A stretch of DNA of 64,000 bases from Maribacter caenipelagi (GTDB lineage Bacteria; Bacteroidota; Bacteroidia; Flavobacteriales; Flavobacteriaceae): assembly GCF_004364175.1 (NCBI RefSeq), contig NZ_SNZW01000011.1:496001-560000 (forward strand), read 5' to 3'. The notes under the pieces are model-generated. The model saw only the letters and a program-made list of their open reading frames with translations. It did no database searches and was not told the origin of the DNA. Below, piece by piece: positions 19,026-28,397 of the stretch (the stretch's first letter is position 1; the number at the start of each line of letters is the position of its first letter). The position numbers and the translations under genes were made by a program.

Positions 19026-19506
19026 CCTTTTATTAGTGCTTTTGTCAACCATGGTATTTGCACAAGAAGATGACAAAACCCAAATTATCGAAACACTTGA
19101 CGCTTGGCATGCTGCTGCTGGTGCGGCAGATTTTGATGCTTATTTTGAATTAATGACAGATGATGCTGTTTTTATTGGTACAGATGCTTCTGAAAATTGG
19201 CAACGAGATGAGTTCATGAGCTTTTCTAAACCGTATTTTGATAAGGGTAAGGCATGGAATTTCACAGCGGTAGAACGTAATATTTATGTAAATACCGATG
19301 CTAGTTTAGCTTGGTTCGATGAGCTACTTGACACACAAATGAAAATATGTCGTGGATCAGGAATCTTGAAAAAGGTTGACGGGCATTGGAAAGTGGCACA
19401 TTACGTATTATCGATAGCTGTACCAAATGATTTGGTAGATGAGCTGGTAGCGCTGAAAAAGGAAAAAGATGATTTGCTCTTGCAAGAGCTTAAAATGAAG
19501 GAATAA
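19012..19506 (+). CDS. Secreted NTF2/SnoaL-like (DUF4440-type) protein
   Basis: 164 residues from the ATG at 19012; the ATG at 18997 would put extra residues before a standard signal peptide, so the second start is preferred. The signal peptide ends MVFAQ. The rest is a cystatin-like alpha/beta cone: helix TLDAWHAAAGAADFDAYFEL, then DDAVFIGTDASE, ending in the strand GHWKVAHYVLSI. Proteins of this type are small ligand-binding or enzyme domains. It is coupled to the lipoprotein gene upstream. Confidence 0.8.
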   Translation: MKRISLLLVLLSTMVFAQEDDKTQIIETLDAWHAAAGAADFDAYFELMTDDAVFIGTDASENWQRDEFMSFSKPYFDKGKAWNFTAVERNIYVNTDASLAWFDELLDTQMKICRGSGILKKVDGHWKVAHYVLSIAVPNDLVDELVALKKEKDDLLLQELKMKE

Positions 19507-19536
19507 AAAAGGCGAATCTGTATGATTCGCCTTTTT
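19506..19536. terminator. Bidirectional rho-independent terminator
   Basis: AAAAAGGCGAATC (19506-19518) pairs with GATTCGCCTTTTT (19524-19536). It lies between convergent genes and serves both. Confidence 0.88.
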
Positions 19537-19557
19537 AGTTTCAATAATATTTTATTA

Positions 19558-20262
19558 TTATTTTTTCTCTTCAGGAGCTTCTTTTCTAGAAGTCAAAGCT
19601 TGTTTACTTAAACTGGCTAAGTTGAAATTAGGGTCAATTGCCAATGCTTCGTCTAAAGTAGCGATTGCTTGATCAATATTATCTTTATCCACATTATACT
19701 GAATAAGTGCTTTCACATGAATAAATGCAGCTTTTAGTGGAACCTCGTAAGGTTGTTGACGTTCGTAAAAAGCATATTTCATGTCATCTGTAGCATTGGT
19801 AATACCGTATTCAACATGCTTCATTGCACCCACGTTATCGCCAGTTTGTACTTTTAAGTCTGCCAATTCATAGGCAAGGTACGCATTTGGCTCTCTCGCA
19901 TTTAATGCTTCAAATTGTTCTAAGGCTCTTTTTGGCTGATTTAAAGCTTTTAGGGAAACAGCTTTTACTTGAATAGCTAAATTAGAATCAGAATCAACTT
20001 TCTCGATTCCGATAATGTTTAGCGCTTGCAAATGTTGATTGTCATTTGCATAAATATAGGCAAGGGTATCATTTCGTTGTTGAGATGGCGATAAGATATT
20101 TAAGTGCGTCAATGCATTGATTACACCATCTACATCGCCTTGTAAACGCATTTGGTCATAAAATGCTTCGTAATGCGTTAGTAATTCTGATTTGGTCTGT
20201 GAATATCCATAACTACCTGAGAATAATACGGCAGCTACAACTATTAAAACTGATTTTTTCAT
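19558..20262 (-). CDS. Secreted TPR-repeat protein
   Basis: 234 residues with a signal peptide (1-21, ending GYSQ). Several TPR-like helical pairs follow, e.g. LAYIYANDNQHLQALNIIG, ALNQPKRALEQFEALNARE and a last unit IDQAIATLDEALAIDPNFNL around residues 190-215. TPR arrays bind partner proteins; no catalytic motif is seen. It has its own terminator downstream and another upstream, so it is probably a single-gene transcript. Confidence 0.75.
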   Translation of the reverse strand: MKKSVLIVVAAVLFSGSYGYSQTKSELLTHYEAFYDQMRLQGDVDGVINALTHLNILSPSQQRNDTLAYIYANDNQHLQALNIIGIEKVDSDSNLAIQVKAVSLKALNQPKRALEQFEALNAREPNAYLAYELADLKVQTGDNVGAMKHVEYGITNATDDMKYAFYERQQPYEVPLKAAFIHVKALIQYNVDKDNIDQAIATLDEALAIDPNFNLASLSKQALTSRKEAPEEKK

Positions 20263-20345
20263 CTTTCTTGTTCTTTTTAAAGTGCGCTAAACTATTAAAA
20301 TAATCTGTATGATGCTGTTAAGGAAAGGTTTAAATGTTAGAAATG

Positions 20346-20373
20346 AAAAAGGCGCCCTACAAGGCGCCTTTTT
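20346..20373 (-). terminator. Rho-independent terminator
   Basis: An 11-bp stem with a GGCGCC core (AAAAAGGCGCC at 20346-20356, GGCGCCTTTTT at 20363-20373). It lies just downstream of the minus-strand gene at 20397-20771 and upstream of the TPR gene. Confidence 0.85.
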
Positions 20374-20396
20374 AAACTTCAATAGTTTTTAAATTC

Positions 20397-20771
20397 TTAA
20401 ACTACTTCTAATCTGTTATTAGATTTTCTAAAAGAATTTAAAAGCTGTGTATAAAAACCAATACTCTTATTGTCTTTTTCAACACATGAAATTAGAAACT
20501 TACACAAGTTATTAAATAGTAAATTCGTGTAAAATGTTGGTAAATAAGTATTTACCGTTTTAGGGTCATACAAGCTATCGTCTTCTATAACTTCCATTTT
20601 AATTCTATGGCGATGATAGTCTATAGTTACATTCGTTGCATTATAGTATTTTTTTAATAATGCAATATGTAATTCTTCGTACTTTTTAGAACCATTTGGG
20701 TTCTTGCAACTTAGGGAGATGAGCTTCTCTAATTCAACTAAAACCCTCTCCCGTAATTTATCTTTCTTCAT
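20397..20771 (-). CDS. Hypothetical protein, 124 residues
   Basis: A basic, soluble protein with an N-terminal helix KLRERVLVELEKLIS and a histidine-rich strand TIDYHRHRIKMEVIED. No signal peptide, membrane segment or known domain was recognised. It has a clear terminator 24 nt after its stop, which supports it as a real transcribed unit. Confidence 0.65.
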   Translation of the reverse strand: MKKDKLRERVLVELEKLISLSCKNPNGSKKYEELHIALLKKYYNATNVTIDYHRHRIKMEVIEDDSLYDPKTVNTYLPTFYTNLLFNNLCKFLISCVEKDNKSIGFYTQLLNSFRKSNNRLEVV

Positions 20772-20896
20772 AATATTATGGTTTTATATTGTTATACAAA
20801 GGTATGTCATAAGTCGATAAGTAGTTGAAAACCAACAATATATTAACGCTGTTTTTGGGTATTTGTTGTGAAAGGGAAGCTAAGTGTTGTGTAGGG

Positions 20897-21703
20897 TTAG
20901 TTTATAGATGTAAGAAAGTTGTATTTGTTAATAAGAAAAATACTACAAAAATACACTATTTTTTGATTTTTGCCAGTAGCATCGTATTGTGGTGCTGGTA
21001 TACTTCTTTTGGCAGCTTGTTTAGTATAATATTCTTTTTTCGTTGGATGCTCAGGGTATACGGCATTCAAAACATCATTATAATTTTCGTATTCAATTAC
21101 TCTTTTTATAATACCAATACAATCATCTAAATGAATAAGGTTAATGGGTGCGTCACCACCACTAAGGTTTTCTCTACCTGATAACATGGTTACAGGATGT
21201 CTGTTCGGTCCAATTAATCCGCCAAAACGAATGATAGTGGTATTTAATTCTTTATCATTTTTTAAAAGGTTTTCACATTGTACTAATTGTATACCAGATT
21301 CGGTAGTGGGGTGAGGTGGGGTTTTCTCGGTAACTATACCTTCTGTATCACCATAAACTGCTGTGCTACTAGCAAATATGATATTTTTTACTCCCGATTT
21401 TTTAATAGCTTGGTGCAGTAATGTAATCTTTGTGATGTAACTTTCTTTAGGACCTTTTCCTCTTAGTTTCGGCGGAATATTTATAACCAGTACCGAGACC
21501 GAATCAAGAAATGCATCGATATCACCTTTAATTTCATTTTCAGATAAAGCTATTTTAAACGGTGTGATGCCTTTCTTCTTTAAAACCGATATTTTCTCAT
21601 CAGATGTAGAAGTTCCATTAACAGAATAACCAGTTGCAATTAAACTTTCAGCCAAGGGCAAGCCAAGCCATCCACAACCTATAACACCTATTTTCTTAGT
21701 CAA
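20897..21703 (-). CDS. NAD(P)-binding SDR/epimerase-like protein
   Basis: 268 residues. The start is the TTG at 21703, which overlaps the upstream gene; no ATG is available before the Rossmann motif GVIGCGWLGLPLA. A further SDR block is FASSTAVYGDTEG, and a C-terminal PEHPTKKEYYTKQA resembles the YeeZ-like atypical epimerases. The YxxxK pair is not preserved, so enzymatic activity is uncertain. The last 20 residues look divergent from relatives but the frame is intact. It is coupled (8-nt overlap) to the M28 peptidase gene. Confidence 0.75.
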   Translation of the reverse strand: MTKKIGVIGCGWLGLPLAESLIATGYSVNGTSTSDEKISVLKKKGITPFKIALSENEIKGDIDAFLDSVSVLVINIPPKLRGKGPKESYITKITLLHQAIKKSGVKNIIFASSTAVYGDTEGIVTEKTPPHPTTESGIQLVQCENLLKNDKELNTTIIRFGGLIGPNRHPVTMLSGRENLSGGDAPINLIHLDDCIGIIKRVIEYENYNDVLNAVYPEHPTKKEYYTKQAAKRSIPAPQYDATGKNQKIVYFCSIFLINKYNFLTSIN

Positions 21704-23978
21704 ATTTTACTTTTTGTATGGTTAAAATAGCATCGTTTAATACAAACGGCATAGATATTTGGTCTTCTTTTCGTTGCGGTATAGAGAACAATCCATTTTT
21801 AAGCAAATCATTAGAAGCTTCATATATGGTAAGTTCCAATTCTTGTTCCACTGGTACTTCTAGCATAATGTCCGTGTAATTTTTATCACTGATGTAATGT
21901 GTAATCAGTCTACCTCCATATCTATTTTTAAGAAAATACTCAGACAATTCTATTCCGTTTACATCTGCCTTTACTATATCAACATCGTTGGTGAAAACTT
22001 CCAACCGGTTTATAGGTCTATTAGGAGTAATACATAAATGAACTGTACGAATATTACTTACCATAGTATCTAGTAGCACCTCAATAGTTGGTTTTGGTAC
22101 ATTCTTTAATGGGGCTTCATTTGTAAACGTAAAATTAGAGCCGTATTTACTGCTAATCGTCTTTTTTGAAAGAAGGGTATCTACAGCTTTTTTGGTGATG
22201 TATTGCGAAGTCCAATCAGAAGGTCGATGCTCGTAAGTTGCCCATTTTGCTTTATTTTCATCGGTATCTAAAACATATAATAAGCTAGTTGGTTTCGGTC
22301 TATCGTTAGTAAAGCCAGAGTTCATATGAGCGGATGCCATAAAGCCAGCAAATAATAAGAAACTTAGAAACGCCAAGGCACCTTTTTTTCTATATTTAGT
22401 TATTAACGGAAGTAATAAAAAGAAGATTAATGTCGTCAAAAGGGTAGTGGCAACAAGCATTTTAAGACCTAAGCCTACCGGAAACATTTTCACGAAAGGT
22501 GCGAATATGAACAATGCCGGAATGCCAAGAAATACCAGTAAAAATGGATTCGGATTCTTTTGATTGATATGCACGTAAAAAGCAACTAAAAAGCTATATA
22601 ATGGTATAATGAAAAATGCGGCTCCTTGTAAATACACGGATACTAGTCCACAAATGACAATCCAAATTATGAAAGGAGCTACCAATAAATTCGCGGTTTT
22701 AATTACTTTAAATTTATAGTAGGCATAAAAACAAGTACCTAATGAAAATAGGGTGAACGCAAAGATATAAGCATGACCATTATAGGTAAAGCCGTGTAAT
22801 ATGTCATTATAGCCAGGGTATACCCATTTTAAAAACTGCCAACTGAAGAACCCTACGACTCCGTTAACAATTAAAGTAAAGAGTACGGGAATAAATCCTT
22901 TTAAAATATCTTTTCCATTCAAGACCTTTTTTCTGAATCCGGAGATTATTAGGATTATAAAAAAGAGAATGGCAATGACAAGCATGGGCATAATCCAACT
23001 AAACGGATATGAAACCATTTTAAAGAAAGGTACATTGAAATATACGTTATCATCAAGGCTCTTTAAGTTGCTAATATCAGCATTACTGAAATAGGTCAAT
23101 AAGGGCATAAGGTAGCTGCCTTGGTGAGCCAATGTGTTTCTGTCTAATCTTTCATAATTATCTATTTGTGTATGGTAATCGAAGTGATCATCAATAAACG
23201 CAAAGTTGAACCCCTCTACATCGCCATCTTCTCTAAATACGGTTAAATCGGTATCATTGGGTAACATCTTATAAATACTATAGGCAAGTGAATTTGCTAC
23301 TGGAAACTCAGGATTTGCAGTTATAAATTCAGTAATCAATTTACTATTTCCTCTATTGGTCTCCATTAACATATAACTTGGTCCGCCACTACCACGAGCT
23401 TCAAAATTTAAAACCAAGCCAACATCTTTCAGCCATTCATGCTTATCTACAAATAAATCGGCACCGTTTAGACCTAATTCTTCAGCATCGGATATTAGGA
23501 TGATAATATCGTTTTTAGGTGTGGTATTTGTTTTTAAAAAAGCCCTAACGCCCTCTAGAATTGTAGCAACACCACTACCTGCATCACTAGCGCCTAATGA
23601 AGAATGCGGATTACTATCATAATGACTTAGCAGTAATAATGCCTTACCCGATCCACTTCCTTTAATTCTAGCCAATACATTTTCTGCTTTGCTTAAATTA
23701 CCCCAATCACCAGCAGTATACCCTTCTTGCAAGGAGGTTTCCAAACCTAACTTTTGAAGTTCTGCAGTAATATAATTACGAACAGTCGTATGTGCAGGAA
23801 AACCAACACCATGTGGTTCTTTCGAAATTTCTTTTACATGTTGCAAGGCTCTATCTGTAGAAAATTCGGTTTCTACTACTGTTTCACCCTCATTATATTG
23901 TGGTAGTAACACTCTAAAACTCCAATATGTAGCAAGGATGATTAGAAGTAAAGTTAGTACGGTTGGTGTTTTTCTCAT
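21696..23978 (-). CDS. Membrane M28-family metallopeptidase
   Basis: 760 residues. One N-terminal membrane anchor (about 5-27) precedes an M28 zinc peptidase domain: His119/Asp121 in LLSHYDS, bridging Asp132 in GASDAGSG, and Glu166/Glu167 in DAEELGLNG. From about residue 330 to 560 there are seven or eight hydrophobic helices, then a C-terminal extracytoplasmic domain. This matches the large ER-peptidase-like (Fxna) M28 proteins of Bacteroidota. The catalytic domain should face the periplasm. Its end overlaps the SDR gene, so the two form an operon. Confidence 0.88.
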   Translation of the reverse strand: MRKTPTVLTLLLIILATYWSFRVLLPQYNEGETVVETEFSTDRALQHVKEISKEPHGVGFPAHTTVRNYITAELQKLGLETSLQEGYTAGDWGNLSKAENVLARIKGSGSGKALLLLSHYDSNPHSSLGASDAGSGVATILEGVRAFLKTNTTPKNDIIILISDAEELGLNGADLFVDKHEWLKDVGLVLNFEARGSGGPSYMLMETNRGNSKLITEFITANPEFPVANSLAYSIYKMLPNDTDLTVFREDGDVEGFNFAFIDDHFDYHTQIDNYERLDRNTLAHQGSYLMPLLTYFSNADISNLKSLDDNVYFNVPFFKMVSYPFSWIMPMLVIAILFFIILIISGFRKKVLNGKDILKGFIPVLFTLIVNGVVGFFSWQFLKWVYPGYNDILHGFTYNGHAYIFAFTLFSLGTCFYAYYKFKVIKTANLLVAPFIIWIVICGLVSVYLQGAAFFIIPLYSFLVAFYVHINQKNPNPFLLVFLGIPALFIFAPFVKMFPVGLGLKMLVATTLLTTLIFFLLLPLITKYRKKGALAFLSFLLFAGFMASAHMNSGFTNDRPKPTSLLYVLDTDENKAKWATYEHRPSDWTSQYITKKAVDTLLSKKTISSKYGSNFTFTNEAPLKNVPKPTIEVLLDTMVSNIRTVHLCITPNRPINRLEVFTNDVDIVKADVNGIELSEYFLKNRYGGRLITHYISDKNYTDIMLEVPVEQELELTIYEASNDLLKNGLFSIPQRKEDQISMPFVLNDAILTIQKVKFD

Positions 23979-24098
23979 AATTATGATATTCTTTTAAAAA
24001 TACCTAAAATACTGAGTATAAATAGGTATACATCGAAAATTATTAGTAAAATTCGTTTTATTTCTTATCTTTAGTAATCAACCTCTAAATAAACTGTC

Positions 24099-24563
24099 AT
24101 GGGAATCAAAAGCTTTCAAGGTGTTAGAAAAGTATTTAAAAAGGAATTTGAAGCCCCAATATTGGTCGCTGATTATATGACTACTAAGTTAATCACTTTT
24201 TCGCCAGATGATTCAATTTTAGCCGTAATGGAAAAATTTGCCAAGCATCATATATCTGGTGGACCGGTTTTAGATAACAACGGATTTCTAGTGGGTATCA
24301 TTTCTGAAGCCGATTGCATGAAGCAGATTTCTGAAAGTCGTTACTTTAATCAGCCTATTTTAGATAAGAGCGTAGAGAATTTCATGACGAAGTCTGTAGA
24401 AACAATACCTCATGATATTTCAATTTTTGATGCAGCAGGCATTTTTGCGCAGCACAATAGAAGAAGATTACCGGTTATGAAAAACGGTATATTGGTAGGT
24501 CAGATAAGTAGAAAAGATATCGTTGTGGCCGCACTTAAATTAAGTGGTCATAATTGGAAATAG
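24099..24563 (+). CDS. Tandem CBS-domain protein
   Basis: 154 residues holding two CBS domains (about 25-80 and 88-150): YMTTKLITFSPDDSILAVM, HHISGGPVLDNNGFLVGIIS, then FMTKSVETIPHDISIFDAAG and RRRLPVMKNGILVGQIS. Such pairs bind adenosine nucleotides and report energy state or regulate a partner. There is no attached effector domain and no cotranscribed partner here. Confidence 0.88.
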   Translation: MGIKSFQGVRKVFKKEFEAPILVADYMTTKLITFSPDDSILAVMEKFAKHHISGGPVLDNNGFLVGIISEADCMKQISESRYFNQPILDKSVENFMTKSVETIPHDISIFDAAGIFAQHNRRRLPVMKNGILVGQISRKDIVVAALKLSGHNWK

Positions 24564-24611
24564 GTTTTATTAAGTATAAAGTATTAAGTAAGAAGTAAAA
24601 AGTTAACTTAT

Positions 24612-24639
24612 AAAAAGGTCTCCTTTTAGGAGGCTTTTT
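24612..24639. terminator. Bidirectional terminator
   Basis: AAAAAGG, then CTCCT-TTT-AGGAG, then CTTTTT form a hairpin between the convergent CBS gene and the zinc-ribbon gene. Confidence 0.7.
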
Positions 24640-24651
24640 ATATATAGCCAA

Positions 24652-25002
24652 CTATTCCCTCTTTACAATCATGTAGAAATCATTGTCTAAAGGCAAGTAG
24701 CCTAAATCATATAGAAAATAATATGTAGTGCCTTTTTTTGTGGTGTATAGATTGGTAATAAAGTCAAAATCAAAACCTTTATCTATTAACCGCATACGTG
24801 TGGTTTTCGTTTTGCCGTCTTTTAATTTAAAACTATCAAGAATACGGTAGTTTTTGCGAAGCTTATTATTGATATTTCTAATAAGGTTTTTGCTGTCTGG
24901 GTTTACTTTATTGTTAAAGGTATTGCGACAGTAATCATTGCAGAACTTTTTGTCGGCTCTGCCCAAGACCTCTTTCCCGCATTCTAAACATTTCTTTTTC
25001 AT
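24652..25002 (-). CDS. Small protein with N-terminal zinc ribbon
   Basis: 116 residues. The first 25 residues carry CLECGKEVLGRADKKFCNDYC, a CxxC...CxxxC knuckle that should bind zinc. The remainder is basic and mixed alpha/beta with no recognised domain. The ATG follows directly on the stop of the upstream DUF6265-like gene (TAG-ATG), so the two are translated from one message. Confidence 0.7.
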   Translation of the reverse strand: MKKKCLECGKEVLGRADKKFCNDYCRNTFNNKVNPDSKNLIRNINNKLRKNYRILDSFKLKDGKTKTTRMRLIDKGFDFDFITNLYTTKKGTTYYFLYDLGYLPLDNDFYMIVKRE

Positions 25003-25494
25003 CTATTGTCTGTGGTAATTAAAGGTGACTTCGTTCAATGTTCCATCTTCTTCACCAACCTCAACATACATGTTTATTTCTTTGTCAGATATGCACTCTA
25101 TAGTAAAATCATCAAAGTAAAATTTATTCTCTTCTATTTTTACTAACTTGAAATCTATGTTTTCGTCCTTTTCTTCCCAACCACTTAAGTTGGCATCAAA
25201 ATGTTTGAGTTGAAGAAGTAAAGTGCCATCTATTTCTATAAGATGACCGAATTCATAAAAGCTTACTTCACCTTTATCAAGTAATCGAAAAGAGAACATC
25301 ATGGAACCATCTGCAGGCGGACTCCATATTTCTTCGGCAATTCCTCCAAAGGCTTCTCCTTTCCAATGTCCCGCTAACCATTCAATATTTTTTAGCGTCG
25401 CAGCCGGACTCGTCATTCCTTCTTCAAAAGAAACTGTGTTTTGTGCCTGTAGTAAACACATTGACGAGAGTAAAAAAAACAGTAAAAATTTCAT
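25003..25494 (-). CDS. Secreted DUF6265-like protein
   Basis: 163 residues with a signal peptide (1-17, LLQAQ). The motifs WLAGHWKGEAFGGIAEEIWS, then FYEFGHLIEIDGTL and LKHFDANLSGWEEKDE are typical of the DUF6265 lipocalin-like family of secreted proteins. The function is unknown. It sits third in a minus-strand series from the LLM oxidoreductase to the zinc-ribbon gene. Confidence 0.78.
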   Translation of the reverse strand: MKFLLFFLLSSMCLLQAQNTVSFEEGMTSPAATLKNIEWLAGHWKGEAFGGIAEEIWSPPADGSMMFSFRLLDKGEVSFYEFGHLIEIDGTLLLQLKHFDANLSGWEEKDENIDFKLVKIEENKFYFDDFTIECISDKEINMYVEVGEEDGTLNEVTFNYHRQ

Positions 25495-25545
25495 GCGCTA
25501 GAATTTGTAACAAGATACAAATTAAACGTTTACAAACGGCTTCGC

Positions 25546-25926
25546 TTACTTTTCATAAAACTCTATTGGTAAGTCATCTGGGTCGGCAATGAAAGTGAAT
25601 CGTTTATTGGTAAATTCATCTATACGAATAGGTTCTGCTATTACATCATGTTTTTTACAATGAGCAATTATCTTTTCTAAATCGTCTACTTCAAATGCGA
25701 TATGTCTTAATCCGCAAGACTCTGGTCTAGACGGTCGTTTTGGTGGGTCTGGGAAAGAAAATAATTCAATTATATACTCTCCTTGCAGCGCCAAATCTAA
25801 TTTGTAAGATTGTCTTTCTTCTCTATAAACTTCTCGAAAAATCTCTAAGCCTAAAACTTCAGTATAAAATTGTTTAGAAACCTCGTAATTAGAGCAGATG
25901 ATAGCGGTGTGGTGTACTTTATTCAT
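25546..25926 (-). CDS. VOC-family metalloenzyme (glyoxalase I-like, GloA2 type)
   Basis: 126 residues forming one vicinal-oxygen-chelate unit with two beta-alpha-beta-beta-beta modules: VHHTAIICSNYEVSKQFYTE at the start and CGLRHIAFEVDDLEKIIAHC after the middle. Metal ligands are likely the first histidines of each module and Glu residues in IIELF and IEFYE. It resembles the YaeR/GloA2 group, whose substrate is poorly defined. It follows the LLM oxidoreductase gene by 61 nt. Confidence 0.85.
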   Translation of the reverse strand: MNKVHHTAIICSNYEVSKQFYTEVLGLEIFREVYREERQSYKLDLALQGEYIIELFSFPDPPKRPSRPESCGLRHIAFEVDDLEKIIAHCKKHDVIAEPIRIDEFTNKRFTFIADPDDLPIEFYEK

Positions 25927-25987
25927 GAAGAGTTTACTTTAATTATTTCAAATAGTCTTGTTGTTTTTCTTCTATCGAAAAATCTAA

Positions 25988-27001
25988 TTATAATTCATTA
26001 ACAATATAATTATTTAAAAACTCCGGCAATACAACCTCCTCAATTTTAGCAATAGCCTCACTTACGGGAGTTTCAGATTTTCTTAGGTTGATAGCCATAT
26101 GGTTGACTCCTACATTTTCATAGGACTTTAAATATTCGGTAAGATGGTTAATGCCTACCGTACCACCAAAACGCTGTGGCTTAAAAGTCGCGTTGTCGTC
26201 TTTAGATAGATTTAAATGTATAGCGGAAATATAAGGTTTTGCTGCTTGGTCTTCATCATACAAAGCATTACACCAGTATTTTCTGTTCTCCAAAGTTTCG
26301 GTAACAGGTCTTGGGTAATTAAACCAAGCTTGTGCGTTTTTGGCTATCCAATTAATACTTTGTCCGGAATGACCTGCTATTACAAGCGGAATGTCTTTTT
26401 TTGGTTTAGGATAGACTTCTATACCACTAGTTAAAAAATCGTATTTAGATTTTAAATTGCTATTCGTTTTCCAAGCTTCTTTGACAATGTCAAGATTTTG
26501 TCGAAAGATTTCAGGTCTTTTTTTATAATCGATATCATACATTGGGAACTCCACAGGTCTGTCTCCCAAACCTAAGCCTAACAAAAGTCTGCCATCACTT
26601 AAATTTTCTATGGTAGCAGCAGCTTTCGCTAACTTTATTGGCTGTTGCAACGGCAATACAATGGCTGCGGTACCCAACAAAATGTTCTTGGTAGCTGCAG
26701 CTAAATATCCCAAGTACGGTAAGGTGTCAAACAATTGTGCACCATCGCCAAAATTAGGGTCGTACACCGGGACATCTCGCATCCATAAGGCTGCGAAGCC
26801 TGCTTCGTCAATTTGTTGTGCCATTGCTAAATGGTTAGAAATATCAGGCACGCCAAAAGGTCTGTTGTCTTCCAAACGTTTACGATTTCCTTCTGATGAC
26901 CAATCGTTATCTAAAGGAAACTCTATACCAAGTGTCATTTTACCTGGTTTGTATAGTTTATCAAATGGATTCATAGTGTGTATTTTAAATTTATCAGGCA
27001 T
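25988..27001 (-). CDS. LLM-class flavin-dependent oxidoreductase
   Basis: 337 residues of the bacterial-luciferase-like TIM barrel: AGFAALWMRDVPVYDPNFGD, then GTAAIVLPLQQPIKLAKAAA and LSDGRLLLGLGLGDRPVEFP are the classic blocks for F420 or FMN-dependent members. The substrate is unknown. The start at 27001 is followed by another in-frame ATG at 26974 that gives a slightly shorter protein. It appears to lead a minus-strand operon with the VOC, DUF6265-like and zinc-ribbon genes. Confidence 0.85.
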   Translation of the reverse strand: MPDKFKIHTMNPFDKLYKPGKMTLGIEFPLDNDWSSEGNRKRLEDNRPFGVPDISNHLAMAQQIDEAGFAALWMRDVPVYDPNFGDGAQLFDTLPYLGYLAAATKNILLGTAAIVLPLQQPIKLAKAAATIENLSDGRLLLGLGLGDRPVEFPMYDIDYKKRPEIFRQNLDIVKEAWKTNSNLKSKYDFLTSGIEVYPKPKKDIPLVIAGHSGQSINWIAKNAQAWFNYPRPVTETLENRKYWCNALYDEDQAAKPYISAIHLNLSKDDNATFKPQRFGGTVGINHLTEYLKSYENVGVNHMAINLRKSETPVSEAIAKIEEVVLPEFLNNYIVNEL

Positions 27002-27070
27002 CCGCTAAGACACCTGATGAATTATTTAGCATTAAGAAATGCCTTCAATTATGTATGTACCTATTGGTAT

Positions 27071-28279
27071 TTATATTTTTTCTTTTTTGAATAAAACGAG
27101 GGTCAAAAAGAATCCTACAACTACTAGAATACCACCTACCCAAGGAGTTGCTTCAATACCTAAGCTTGATTCTACAACCATTCCGCCTACATAAGCGCCA
27201 ATAGCAATACCGACGTTAAAAGCTGCAATGTTTAATGCAGATGCTACATCTTCGGTTCCTGGCAAGTATTTTTCAGCCATCTTCACCACGTATAATTGCA
27301 ATGCTGGTACGTTTGAAAAGGCAAGGATTCCCATAAAAAACAAGGTTATTATGGCAAAAATCTGACTAGAAGCGGTGAAGTATAACACAAACAACACTAT
27401 GGCTTGTAACACAAACATTACCAATAAGGCTTTGCCTGGTTTGTTGTTAGAGACTTTACCACCAATGATATTCCCAATCGCGATGGCAATACCATAAATT
27501 AAAAGAAATACACTAGTCATATTTGAAGAGAAACCAGTCACTTCTTCCAACAAAGGTGTTAAGTAGGTAAAAGTGACAAATGTACCACCATAACCAAATG
27601 CGGTAATGGCTAATACCAATAAAATAGACGGATTCTTAATCACTTTTAATTGGTCTATAAGACGTAATGGAGCTGATTGTTTGATGTTTTTAGGAACCAA
27701 AGCTAAACTAGCTATTGTACCGACTAATCCTAATAAGGCAACACCAATAAAGGTTGCTCTCCATCCAAAATTCTGACCAATGTATGTTCCTAAAGGCACA
27801 CCGGTAACAATGGCTACCGTTAGACCAGCAAACATTATAGAAATTGCTGTTGCTCTTTTGTCTTTTGGCACCAAACTAGCTGCAATGGTAGACCCGATAG
27901 AAAAGAATACACCGTGTGCAAAACCTGTCACTACTCTTGATAATAGCAATAACTCAAAACTTGGTGAGATAGCTGCTAATCCGTTACCAATAATGAAAAG
28001 CAACATAATACCGATTAGTAATTGTTTTCTAGGAATTTTACCTGTTAAGGCAGTTAAAATGGGTGCACCAATGGCAACACCAATGGCGTACAGACTTACT
28101 AATAATCCTGCTGATGTTAATGATGTGCCTAGGTCGTTTGCAACTGTAGATAATAAACCTACAATTACAAATTCCGTTGTTCCTATGGCAAATGCACTTA
28201 TGGTCAATGCCCATAATGCGGCTGGTAGACTCTTCTTTTTGGCTACCGTTTGGGAACCCTGTATTCTTGTAGTTTTCAT
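27071..28279 (-). CDS. MFS transporter, drug/sugar efflux type (DHA1)
   Basis: 402 residues with 12 hydrophobic segments. The N-terminal LPAALWALTISAFAIGTTEF is the signature start of the AraJ/YdhP-like DHA1 efflux permeases, and LTGKIPRKQLL is the loop after helix 2. The natural substrate is unknown. A Crp/Fnr-type regulator gene lies upstream on the same strand, 118 bp away, and may control it. Confidence 0.88.
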   Translation of the reverse strand: MKTTRIQGSQTVAKKKSLPAALWALTISAFAIGTTEFVIVGLLSTVANDLGTSLTSAGLLVSLYAIGVAIGAPILTALTGKIPRKQLLIGIMLLFIIGNGLAAISPSFELLLLSRVVTGFAHGVFFSIGSTIAASLVPKDKRATAISIMFAGLTVAIVTGVPLGTYIGQNFGWRATFIGVALLGLVGTIASLALVPKNIKQSAPLRLIDQLKVIKNPSILLVLAITAFGYGGTFVTFTYLTPLLEEVTGFSSNMTSVFLLIYGIAIAIGNIIGGKVSNNKPGKALLVMFVLQAIVLFVLYFTASSQIFAIITLFFMGILAFSNVPALQLYVVKMAEKYLPGTEDVASALNIAAFNVGIAIGAYVGGMVVESSLGIEATPWVGGILVVVGFFLTLVLFKKEKI

Positions 28280-28397
28280 AGTACATTGTATTTAATTGTT
28301 CGATACAAAATTCTATGAAAACCAAGATGTGTGCGAGGACATACATCACGGATTTTTTGTGATGTATATCAATATGGAAAAGTGATTTAGGTCACTT

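Noticed and set aside
20897..20960. Possible frameshift at the C-terminus of the SDR-like gene
   Set aside because: The tail is odd, but the frame is intact and still reads as a plausible ending (LINKYNFLTSI).
27780..28295. 171-residue ORF opposite the MFS exporter
   Set aside because: A shadow of the real transporter, which has 12 membrane segments and family motifs.
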